A stretch of DNA of 39,046 nucleotides from Flavobacteriales bacterium (GTDB lineage: Bacteria; Bacteroidota; Bacteroidia; Flavobacteriales_F; PHOS-HE28), in NCBI GenBank assembly GCA_016788485.1, contig JAEUSV010000135.1, positions 1 to 39,046 on the forward strand, read 5' to 3'. A model generated the notes under the pieces. It searched no databases, had not been told where the DNA came from, and was given only the letters and a program-made list of their open reading frames with translations. How positions within the stretch are numbered: the first letter of the stretch is position 1; every line of letters begins with the position of its first letter. The position numbers and the translations under genes were made by a program. Positions 1 to 6,963 of the stretch are shown here, piece after piece.

Positions 1-888
1 CATGCCCTGCGGGTCCACCCCGTTGGTGGCCATGCGCTCCATGCCCACGGCGTCGGCCTCGCTTTCGAGCCCGCGCGAATAGGCCAGCCCGCGCAGGTCG
101 TCGGCATGCTCGGCCACCAGGGCCGCCAGCGCGCTGATGTCGCCCACCACGAGGGCCACGAAGGCCCCACCGGCAAGGTCGCGCATGACGTTGCGCATGC
201 TGTGGCGCAACTGCACGTGCGAGCCCTCGTGCGCGAGCAATCCCGCCAGCTCACCGGGCTCCTGCATGCGGTCGAGGATGCCGGTGTACACCACGATGTG
301 CCCGCCCGGCAAGGCGAACGCGTTCACCTGGTCGTCCTGGGCCACATGGTAGGTGAGCTTGAAGTCCGGCGCGAGGGTGAGCGCATCACCGAAGCGCTGA
401 AGGGCCGCGGTGCGGGCGGTGTCGATGGTGAGCGTGGGCGCCGTGGCGCTCCAGTAGGCCTCGCCCACGCGCCTGTCGGCGTCGAGCGGCAGCAGCGTGG
501 CCAGCCATCCCGCCAGCACCGGCAGCAGCCAGAGGTACACGGCCACCACCAGGCCGATGAACGTGAGCAGGAACCACACCGGCCGGCTCAGCAGGATCGG
601 GATGGTGGCATCGGCCTTGCGCGCCTTGGCCGTGCGCTTGAAGTGCGCGGCGAACTGGGCTTGCACCGCGGCGTCCTTGATGATCACCACCTGCGGAGGC
701 GTGCCGAAGCTCAGGCGGAGGGATGCGCCGGTGAGCTCCCAGGTGAAGCGCCGGTCGCGCACGGGCCATTGCTGGCGCACGCCTTCGTGCTCCACCTCGA
801 GCACGTCGGGGGCGCTCCAGCGCACAAGGGCCTCCTTCGGCAGGGAGGAGAGGCCATCGTAGTACGTTACTGTGATCGGGCCGGTCAT
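1..888 (-). CDS. M48-family membrane metallopeptidase (3' end cut by window)
   Basis: The reading frame is open from an ATG at 888 to the window edge, giving 296 residues with no stop, so the C-terminus is missing. After an N-terminal soluble part there is a hydrophobic stretch at about residues 105-135 that should span the membrane. The zinc motif H220-E-G-S-H224 is followed about 50 residues later by E275-S-E-A-D279, the usual third-ligand ExxxD signature of M48 (Ste24/HtpX/BepA) peptidases. The preceding segment with NAFALPGGHIVVYTG is also typical of M48. M48 peptidases degrade or process membrane and envelope proteins; the substrate here is unknown. An in-frame ATG at 936 would add 16 residues; 888 is preferred because the sequence from there looks like a natural N-terminus. 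The gene is divergent from the 962-2180 pair with a 73-nt gap. Confidence 0.88.
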   Translation of the reverse strand, partial: MTGPITVTYYDGLSSLPKEALVRWSAPDVLEVEHEGVRQQWPVRDRRFTWELTGASLRLSFGTPPQVVIIKDAAVQAQFAAHFKRTAKARKADATIPILLSRPVWFLLTFIGLVVAVYLWLLPVLAGWLATLLPLDADRRVGEAYWSATAPTLTIDTARTAALQRFGDALTLAPDFKLTYHVAQDDQVNAFALPGGHIVVYTGILDRMQEPGELAGLLAHEGSHVQLRHSMRNVMRDLAGGAFVALVVGDISALAALVAEHADDLRGLAYSRGLESEADAVGMERMATNGVDPQGM

Positions 889-961
889 CGTGGATGCAAA
901 GCTGCGGATCCCGATCTTCGGTCCTCCACGGACCATCCTCACCTAGCACCGTTCATCCGCC

Positions 962-1411
962 ATGCTGCCGAACGACCCGATGGACCTGCGCCGCCAGCTG
1001 GCGGTCCTGCACCTGGCACTGTGCCTGGGGTGCGCCGCCTTCATGGGCGTCACCGCTTTCCTCTGGAGCACGGGCACGGTCCCGCTCTCGGAACGCGATG
1101 TGCCCGAGGGCCTTTCCACCGCGGCCGTGGCCATTGCCGCAGGTCTGCCCCTGCTGGCCATGGTGCTCTTCCGGCAACGGATCCGCAACGCCTCCCCCGG
1201 CGGCGTTCCCCCGGCGCAGGAGCTGCTGGTGCGCGGCGCCTGCGTGCTGCACTGGGCGCTGATCGAGGTGGCGCTCTTCTTCAACCTCATCGTCTTCATG
1301 CTGCACGCCGACACGATGCACTGGGGCATCGCCGCGGCCCTGCTGTGCCTGATGGTGCTCCGCGCACCCACCGAACGCCGCATGCAGCGCTGGACCACGG
1401 GCACCCCCTGA
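962..1411 (+). CDS. Small integral membrane protein of unknown function
   Basis: This 149-residue protein has about four hydrophobic segments, near residues 13-35, 50-68, 90-112 and 117-133, separated by short charged loops, and it ends in an arginine-rich tail. I do not recognise the family. The start is either the ATG at 962 or the one at 980, which would remove MLPNDP; both precede the first membrane segment. The stop lies 4 nt before the ATG of the MtfA-like peptidase gene, so the two are probably one transcript. It begins 73 nt from the divergent M48 peptidase gene. A link to envelope proteolysis would be inference from position alone. Confidence 0.7.
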   Translation: MLPNDPMDLRRQLAVLHLALCLGCAAFMGVTAFLWSTGTVPLSERDVPEGLSTAAVAIAAGLPLLAMVLFRQRIRNASPGGVPPAQELLVRGACVLHWALIEVALFFNLIVFMLHADTMHWGIAAALLCLMVLRAPTERRMQRWTTGTP

Positions 1412-1415
1412 TCCG

Positions 1416-2180
1416 ATGGGCGGCCTCGGATACCTGGCCATGGGCATCCTGCTGGTGCTGGCCTTCACCCTGGTCGGAGGGGTCTGGCGGGGGCCCCGCC
1501 GCAGGCTTACCACCGCCCAGCGGGCCGTGGTGCGCAAGTACTTCCCCTTCCACGCCACCCTGGACCCCGACGAGCAGGCCCGGTTCGAGCGCGTCACCGG
1601 CCGGTTCCTGAACGACAAGGAGTGGATCGGCGCGGGGATCAGGCTGGAGGACGAGATGAAGGTGATGATCAGCGCATGCGCCGCCCAGCTGCTGCACGGG
1701 TTCGACGAGCGCATCACCCTCACCCACTTCAGCCGCATCATCGTGCACCCCGATGCCTACAAGGCGCACCGGAAGGACCGCTTCCACCAGGGTGAGGTGA
1801 GCCCGCGGGCCGGGGTGATCCGCCTGTCGTGGGCACATTTCCTGGAGGGTTATGCCCGAGCCGGCGACGCGCACAACGTGGGCCTGCACGAGATGGCGCA
1901 CGCCCTCTGGTTCGAGGACTTCATCCCCAACCACGAGGACGGCTTCCTGGACCCGGTGCTGCTGGACGAATGGAAGATCCTGGGCGACCAGGAGACCGCG
2001 GCGATCCGGGCGGGGAAACCGAGCCTGCTCCGCGCCTACGCCGCCACGAACCAGGAGGAGTTCTTCGCCGTGGCCGTGGAGTACTTCTTCGAGCGGGCCA
2101 GGGCCTTCCAGGAGGAACTGCCCGAGCTGTACGCGGTGATGAGCGGCCTGTTGAAACAGGACCCGGCGAAAGCGGTGTAG
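1416..2180 (+). CDS. MtfA-like zinc-dependent peptidase (M90 type)
   Basis: This 254-residue protein has one N-terminal hydrophobic segment (about residues 4-23) and then a soluble domain with the HEXXH motif H158-E-M-A-H162 and a downstream NQEEFFAVAVEYFF stretch around residues 212-225, whose glutamate is the expected third zinc ligand. This arrangement and the length match the MtfA/DgsA anti-repressor family, whose E. coli member is a zinc aminopeptidase that also binds the Mlc repressor. The Bacteroidota members usually carry the extra membrane anchor seen here, and their role is not established, so only the peptidase activity is inferred. It starts 4 nt after the preceding membrane protein gene. 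A hairpin at 2210-2234 lies 30 nt after the stop. Confidence 0.88.
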   Translation: MGGLGYLAMGILLVLAFTLVGGVWRGPRRRLTTAQRAVVRKYFPFHATLDPDEQARFERVTGRFLNDKEWIGAGIRLEDEMKVMISACAAQLLHGFDERITLTHFSRIIVHPDAYKAHRKDRFHQGEVSPRAGVIRLSWAHFLEGYARAGDAHNVGLHEMAHALWFEDFIPNHEDGFLDPVLLDEWKILGDQETAAIRAGKPSLLRAYAATNQEEFFAVAVEYFFERARAFQEELPELYAVMSGLLKQDPAKAV

Positions 2181-2209
2181 GCCCTCTCCCTGGCCGGGCC
2201 GGAAAACAC

Positions 2210-2234
2210 GAAGCCCCGCTTGTGGCGGGGCTTC
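2210..2234 (-). terminator. Hairpin terminator, best fit for the tRNA-Gln transcript
   Basis: A perfect 10-bp inverted repeat (GAAGCCCCGC / GCGGGGCTTC) encloses a 5-nt loop. Read on the minus strand it is followed by GTGTTTTCC, a T-rich run, and lies 10 nt after the 3' end of the tRNA. On the plus strand, where it follows the MtfA-like gene, no T run follows, though the stem could still slow polymerase. Confidence 0.75.
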
Positions 2235-2244
2235 GGACTCGGAG

Positions 2245-2317
2245 TTGGCCGACCAGGGCTCGAACCTGGACTCTTCTGAACCAAAATCAGACGTGTTGCC
2301 AGTTACACCATCGGCCA
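2245..2317 (-). tRNA. tRNA-Gln (anticodon TTG)
   Basis: The minus strand folds as a complete cloverleaf. The acceptor stem is TGGCCGA/TCGGCCA with discriminator A, the anticodon stem TCTGA/TCAGA holds a TTTTGGT loop giving anticodon TTG, and the T arm is CCAGG-TTCGAGC-CCTGG. The 3' CCA is not encoded (the next bases are CTC), so it must be added by the nucleotidyltransferase. A near-consensus Bacteroidota promoter lies upstream at 2385-2413 and a hairpin terminator downstream at 2210-2234, so it is probably a monocistronic transcript. Confidence 0.96.
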
Positions 2318-2384
2318 TCGGGTGCACCTGCCTGCCTTGCGGCGGGCTTTGGGAGCGGACCGGGGTCGTTTCCCAAAGGCGGTG

Positions 2385-2413
2385 CAAAAGTAGAAAGATC
2401 CGTTGTTCCCCAA
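2385..2413 (-). promoter_or_regulatory. Promoter of tRNA-Gln
   Basis: On the minus strand a TTG (-33 element, 2411-2413) is followed after 18 nt by TACTTTTG (2385-2392), a full match to the Bacteroidota -7 consensus TAnnTTTG. It lies 67 nt upstream of the mature tRNA 5' end, leaving room for a short 5' leader removed by RNase P. It is the clearest promoter in the window. Confidence 0.8.
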
Positions 2414-2533
2414 CATCCCCCCGAGCACATCCCTCTTTCGGGTATTTTCGTCGCCTTGTGGCGTGACCGGTCCTTTCGATGGACAAAGGCCGGACACCCC
2501 CGAACGACCGCTCGCACCGGACAAGCCATCTCC

Positions 2534-5500
2534 ATGGATTTCAAGAAGCTCAACATCGCCACCGGGTGGACCGTGTTCCTGGTGGCCACCTGGACCTACA
2601 TCGCCACCCTGGAACCCACCGCCAGTTTCTGGGACTGCGGCGAGTTCCTGGCCACGGCCTACAAGCTGCAGGTGGGCCACCCGCCGGGCGCCCCCCTGTT
2701 CATGATGCTGGGCCGGGTGGCCAGCGCCTTCGTGGGCCCCGAGAACGTACCCCTGGCCATCAACACCTTGAGCGCCCTGTGCAGCTCCTTCACCATCCTG
2801 TTCCTCTTCTGGAGCATCACCCACATGGCCCGCAAGCTCGTGCTGCGCGATGGCAAGGGTGAGCTCACCACCGGCCAGCTCATCGCCGTGCTGGGCAGCG
2901 GCGTGGTGGGCTCCCTGGCCTACACCTGGAGCGACAGCTTCTGGTTCAGTGCCGTGGAGGCCGAGGTGTACTCCATGTCGTCCTTCTTCACCGCCGTCAC
3001 CTTCTGGGCCATCCTGAAGTGGGAGAGCGAAGCGGAGGAGGCGCACGACACCCGCTGGCTCATCCTCATCTGCTACCTGCTCGGCCTGGGCATCGGCGTG
3101 CAGCTGCTCGCGCTGCTGTGCATCCCCCCCATCGCCCTGGTCTACTACTTCAAGAAGTACAGGACCTCCACCAAGGGCGTGGTATGGACGCTGGTGATCA
3201 GCGCACTGATCCTGGGCGCCATCCAGGCCGTGATCATCCCCGGCGTGGCCAAGGTGGGCCGCTGGTTCGAGCTGCTCTTCGTCAACGACATGGGCCTGCC
3301 GTTCAACACGGGCAACCTGGTGGCCGGCGTGCTGTTCATCGGCGCCATGGTCTACGGCCTGCTGTGGTCGCAGCGCCAGGGCCGTGTGGTGGTGAACATG
3401 ATCATCCTGGGCGTGGGCGTGATCCTGCTCGGCTACAGCACCTACGCCATGACCGTGGTGCGCAGCCTGGCCAATCCGCCGATCGACGAGAACAATCCGG
3501 AGAACGTGTTCAACCTGGTGAGCTACCTGAACCGCGAGCAGTACGGCGACCGCCCCTTGCTGCTCGGCCAGTTCTGGGACTCGCCCCTGGCCGATGAGCG
3601 CGGCGACGGCGACCCGGTGTACACCGCCACCTACCAGGTGCAGAAGAACGGGCGCACCGTGAAGAACTTCTACGACGGCTGGAGCGCGGACCACTTCATG
3701 GAGGCCAACCCCGGCCACACCGTGAAGCACGCCTACATCATCACCGATGCGCGCAAGGCCACCGAGCCCATATACGAGCCCGAGTTCACCATGCTCTTCC
3801 CGCGCATGTACAGCTCGCAGGCCAGCCACAAGCAGGAGTACAAGCTGTGGAGCAAGTTCAAGGGCACGCCCGTGCGCACCACCGACCGCGAAGGCAAGCC
3901 CACCATCATCCACAAGCCCACGCAGGCGGAGAACATCCGCTTCTTCATGGACTACCAGGTGAACTGGATGTACTGGCGCTACTTCATGTGGAACTTCGCC
4001 GGCCGCCAGAACGACATCCAGGGCCATGGCAACATCCTGGAGGGCAACTGGCTCTCGGGCATCAACTGGGTCGACCAGCAGCGCCTGGGCACGCAGGAGG
4101 GCCTGCCCCCCAGCATGACGGCCAACAAGGGCTACAACAAGCTCTACTTCCTGCCCCTGCTGCTGGGCATGATCGGCTTCATCTTCCAGCTGCTGCGCCA
4201 CCTGCGCGACTGGACCGTGGTGATGCTGTTGTTCTTCTTCACGGGCCTGGCGATCGTGATCTACCTGAACCAGTACCCGCTGCAGCCGCGTGAGCGCGAC
4301 TACGCGTACGTGGGCTCCTTCTACGCCTTCGCCATCTGGATAGGCCTGGGCGTGGTGGCGCTTTACGAGGCCGCGCGCAGCATCACCCTCACCGACCTGG
4401 GCAAGGCCATCGGTGCCGCCATCGGCGTGGGCGTGCTGAAGTACCTGGCCGAGCTCATCGGCGACAACGACCACTCGGTCTCCTTCGCGCTCTTCGCCAT
4501 GGCCCTGATGGCCGCCGCCGCCCTCGGCCTCATGCACGGGCTCGGACGCGTGCTCCGCAACGACAGCGGTCCCGCCACGGTGGCCACCCTGCTGGGGCTG
4601 GCCGTGCCCGCGGTGATGGTGCGTGCCGAATGGGACGACCACGACCGCAGCGGCCGCACCCTGGCGCCCGACCTGGCCCGCAACTACCTGGAGAGCTGCG
4701 CACCCAACGCCATCCTCTTCACCAACGGCGACAATGACACCTTCCCCCTGTGGTACGCCCAGGAGGTGGAGGGCATCCGCACCGACGTACGCGTGGTGAA
4801 CCTGAGCCTGCTCAACACCGACTGGTACATCGACCAGATGCGCCGCAAGGCCTACGAGAGCGACCCGGTGCCCTTCGGCCTGGCCCCCGAGAAGTACCGC
4901 CAGGGCACCCGCGACGTGGTGGCCCTGCTGCCGCGCGAGAAGGGCGGTGGCTACATGGACCTGCGCAAGGCCATCGCCTTCGCCTCCGACGACCGCAACA
5001 TGCAGCCCCTCTTCAGCCGCACGCAGAAGGACGCCTACATGCCCACCGACAAGTTCCGCCTGCCGGTGGACAGCGCCTTCGTGTTCGGGCCCGAGGGCCT
5101 GCTCACCGCCAAGGACACCGCCAACTGGGTGCCCGAGGTGCGCTGGCAGCTGCGCAAGCAGTACGTGATGAAGAACCACTTCATGGTGCTGGACCTGCTC
5201 GCGAACAACAACTGGAAGCGCCCCGTTCATTTCGCAGTGACCACCGGCCCCGACAGCTACCTCAACCTGCAGGACCATTTCCGTCTGGAAGGCCTGACCT
5301 ACCGCCTGGTGCCGGTGTTCTCGCCCCAGCGCACACCCGGCTCCTACGGCAGCGTGGGCACCGACGTGATGCTGGACAACGTGATGAACAAGTTCCGCTG
5401 GGGCAACATGGATACCGAGGGCTTCATCTACATGCAGGAGAACGACCTGCGGATGACGACCAACCTGCGTCTGCAGATCGCCACCCTCGCCTCCGCCCTG

Positions 5501-5914
5501 GCCAAGGAAGGCCGCAAGGACGACGGCAAGAAGGTGCTGGACCTGTGCCTGGAGAAGATGCCGGAACGAAACGTGCCCTACGACCGTATAATGCTCCCCG
5601 TGACCGAGGCTTATTACGATGTGGGCGACAAGCAGCGCGCCGGGGAGATCTCCGGACGCCTCTTCCAGATCATGGACGAGAACCTCAGCTACTACCTGAC
5701 CCTGGACCCCGCCATGGCCGACAAGATCTCGCAGGAGATGGAGATCACGCACGCCGTGATGGGCCGCCTGGTGCAGAACCTGGAGCGCAACGACCCCTCC
5801 AATGCGCAGCTCGCCCAGCTCAAGGCCCGCATGGCCGAGGTGGACGCGGCCTACGAGGCGATGCTGGAGTCCATCGAAACGGCCGGCCGGCGCAACATCC
5901 GCATGAGCTTCTGA
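2534..5914 (+). CDS. DUF2723-family GT-C-like membrane protein (TMEM260-like)
   Basis: This 1126-residue multi-pass protein begins with the DUF2723 hallmark: a hydrophobic helix, then F-W-D34-C-G-E37-F, then GHPPGAPLFMMLGR. About ten more membrane segments follow in two clusters (roughly residues 70-320 and 530-720) around an exported loop. A large C-terminal soluble part from about residue 720 includes NGDNDTFPLWYAQE near residue 731. DUF2723 proteins belong to the GT-C glycosyltransferase superfamily; the human relative TMEM260 is a protein O-mannosyltransferase. Bacterial members probably use a lipid-linked sugar at the membrane; sugar and acceptor are not known here. The frame stays open upstream of 2534, but the ATG there precedes the conserved N-terminus and the upstream part overlaps the MtfA-like gene and tRNA. 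The deacetylase gene starts 2 nt after its stop. Confidence 0.9.
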   Translation: MDFKKLNIATGWTVFLVATWTYIATLEPTASFWDCGEFLATAYKLQVGHPPGAPLFMMLGRVASAFVGPENVPLAINTLSALCSSFTILFLFWSITHMARKLVLRDGKGELTTGQLIAVLGSGVVGSLAYTWSDSFWFSAVEAEVYSMSSFFTAVTFWAILKWESEAEEAHDTRWLILICYLLGLGIGVQLLALLCIPPIALVYYFKKYRTSTKGVVWTLVISALILGAIQAVIIPGVAKVGRWFELLFVNDMGLPFNTGNLVAGVLFIGAMVYGLLWSQRQGRVVVNMIILGVGVILLGYSTYAMTVVRSLANPPIDENNPENVFNLVSYLNREQYGDRPLLLGQFWDSPLADERGDGDPVYTATYQVQKNGRTVKNFYDGWSADHFMEANPGHTVKHAYIITDARKATEPIYEPEFTMLFPRMYSSQASHKQEYKLWSKFKGTPVRTTDREGKPTIIHKPTQAENIRFFMDYQVNWMYWRYFMWNFAGRQNDIQGHGNILEGNWLSGINWVDQQRLGTQEGLPPSMTANKGYNKLYFLPLLLGMIGFIFQLLRHLRDWTVVMLLFFFTGLAIVIYLNQYPLQPRERDYAYVGSFYAFAIWIGLGVVALYEAARSITLTDLGKAIGAAIGVGVLKYLAELIGDNDHSVSFALFAMALMAAAALGLMHGLGRVLRNDSGPATVATLLGLAVPAVMVRAEWDDHDRSGRTLAPDLARNYLESCAPNAILFTNGDNDTFPLWYAQEVEGIRTDVRVVNLSLLNTDWYIDQMRRKAYESDPVPFGLAPEKYRQGTRDVVALLPREKGGGYMDLRKAIAFASDDRNMQPLFSRTQKDAYMPTDKFRLPVDSAFVFGPEGLLTAKDTANWVPEVRWQLRKQYVMKNHFMVLDLLANNNWKRPVHFAVTTGPDSYLNLQDHFRLEGLTYRLVPVFSPQRTPGSYGSVGTDVMLDNVMNKFRWGNMDTEGFIYMQENDLRMTTNLRLQIATLASALAKEGRKDDGKKVLDLCLEKMPERNVPYDRIMLPVTEAYYDVGDKQRAGEISGRLFQIMDENLSYYLTLDPAMADKISQEMEITHAVMGRLVQNLERNDPSNAQLAQLKARMAEVDAAYEAMLESIETAGRRNIRMSF

Positions 5915-5916
5915 GG

Positions 5917-6552
5917 ATGGGCTTCCGCATCGTGTCCCGCATCATGCCGCTCATCCAGCAGATGGATAAGCGGATGCTGTGGCGCGTGGACACGACCGAG
6001 AAGGTGCTCTACCTCACCTTCGACGACGGCCCTATCCCGGAGCTCACCCCCTGGGTGCTGGATGTGCTGAAGGCCCACGACGCCAAGGCCACCTTCTTCT
6101 GCATGGGCCGCAACGTGGCCTCCCACCCCGACCTCTTCAAGCGGCTGCTCGACGAGGGGCATGCCGTGGGCAATCACACGTGGGACCACCCAAGCGGCTG
6201 GCGCACCTCACGCTTCGATTACTTCCGCAGTGTGCTGCGCTGCCAGCGCGTCACCCGCACCGATCTCTTCCGCCCGCCCTACGGCCGCGCCACGAGCGCG
6301 CAGATCAACGCGCTGCGCAAGCGATTCAAGCTGGTGATGTGGGACGTGCTCAGCGGCGATTTCGAGGAGCGCATGACCGGGGACGACTGTTTCCGGATCG
6401 TGCGGGACAAGGCGAAGCCGGGCTCGATCATCGTGTTCCACGACAACCTGCTCTCGGAGATCCGCATGCGGCACGCCCTGCCACGCGTGCTGGCGCACTT
6501 CAAGCAGCTGGGCTACCGCTTCGATCCGCTGCCCATGCGCACCGTGGGCTGA
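5917..6552 (+). CDS. NodB-type polysaccharide deacetylase
   Basis: This 211-residue protein has all the usual carbohydrate esterase 4 motifs: TFDDGP with catalytic D36 and metal-binding D37, the metal ligands H87-T-W-D-H91, RPPYG at 119-123, and the late histidine in FHDN (H175). Such enzymes remove N- or O-acetyl groups from sugar polymers such as peptidoglycan or exported glycans. No convincing cleavable signal peptide is seen, so its compartment is uncertain. The ATG lies 2 nt after the DUF2723 stop, implying co-transcription and a possible shared role in envelope glycan or glycoprotein synthesis (inference). Its last 40 nt overlap the 3' end of the convergent rhodanese gene. Confidence 0.92.
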   Translation: MGFRIVSRIMPLIQQMDKRMLWRVDTTEKVLYLTFDDGPIPELTPWVLDVLKAHDAKATFFCMGRNVASHPDLFKRLLDEGHAVGNHTWDHPSGWRTSRFDYFRSVLRCQRVTRTDLFRPPYGRATSAQINALRKRFKLVMWDVLSGDFEERMTGDDCFRIVRDKAKPGSIIVFHDNLLSEIRMRHALPRVLAHFKQLGYRFDPLPMRTVG

Positions 6553-6911
6553 CCGGCCTCCTTCCAGGCCTCCATGCCGCCCTCCAGGTCGTGGACCTCC
6601 TTGAAGCCCATGCTCATCATGCGCGTCATGGTCTGGCGCGAACGTCCACCGGCCGCGCAGTAGAGGAACACCGGGCGCTCACGGTCCAGCTTGCCGATCT
6701 CGGCCATGAAATCCTTTCCCTGGTAATCGATCAGGGTGGCCCCTTCGATGATGCCCTCCTCGCATTCAGCCGGCGTGCGGACATCCACCAGCAGGCCCTT
6801 CTTCGCAGCGAGCTGCTTCTTGAACTCCTCCATGGGAAGGGTGCCGGAGAGCTGGGCCGCTACGAACAACGGCAGAGCGACGAGCAGCGAGAACAGGGTA
6901 CGGAGCGCCAT
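6513..6911 (-). CDS. Exported rhodanese-like domain protein
   Basis: This 132-residue protein starts with a signal peptide (MALRTLFSLLVALPLFVAAQ) and continues as a single rhodanese domain: LLVDVRTPAECEEG, then the active-site loop C85-A-A-G-G-R90, then an EGGMEAWKEAG ending. Rhodanese domains carry sulfur as a persulfide on the loop cysteine; the physiological acceptor is unknown. The start at 6911 is chosen because it yields the signal peptide; the frame extends further upstream without one. It lies 52 nt after the PorE-like gene on the same strand and could be read through from the T9SS locus. Its 3' end overlaps the convergent deacetylase gene by 40 nt. Confidence 0.88.
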   Translation of the reverse strand: MALRTLFSLLVALPLFVAAQLSGTLPMEEFKKQLAAKKGLLVDVRTPAECEEGIIEGATLIDYQGKDFMAEIGKLDRERPVFLYCAAGGRSRQTMTRMMSMGFKEVHDLEGGMEAWKEAGQPTVRMGSGSKR

Positions 6912-6963
6912 GGCGGATGGTTGTTGACGAAAGGTAAGCGATGCAGGACCGGACCCCGCAGGC

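Noticed and set aside
2443..2450. TATTTTCG as promoter of the DUF2723 gene
   Set aside because: It is one base off the -7 consensus but no TTG lies 17-23 nt upstream, so support is too thin for a feature.
2303..5752. 1149-residue open frame antisense to the DUF2723 gene
   Set aside because: The composition is dominated by His, Gly, Val and Gln with no domain, while the sense strand encodes a complete conserved membrane protein.
6912..6963. Promoter or terminator between the PorE-like and rhodanese genes
   Set aside because: The 52-nt gap shows no clear -7/-33 pair and no stem-loop; co-transcription by read-through is equally likely.
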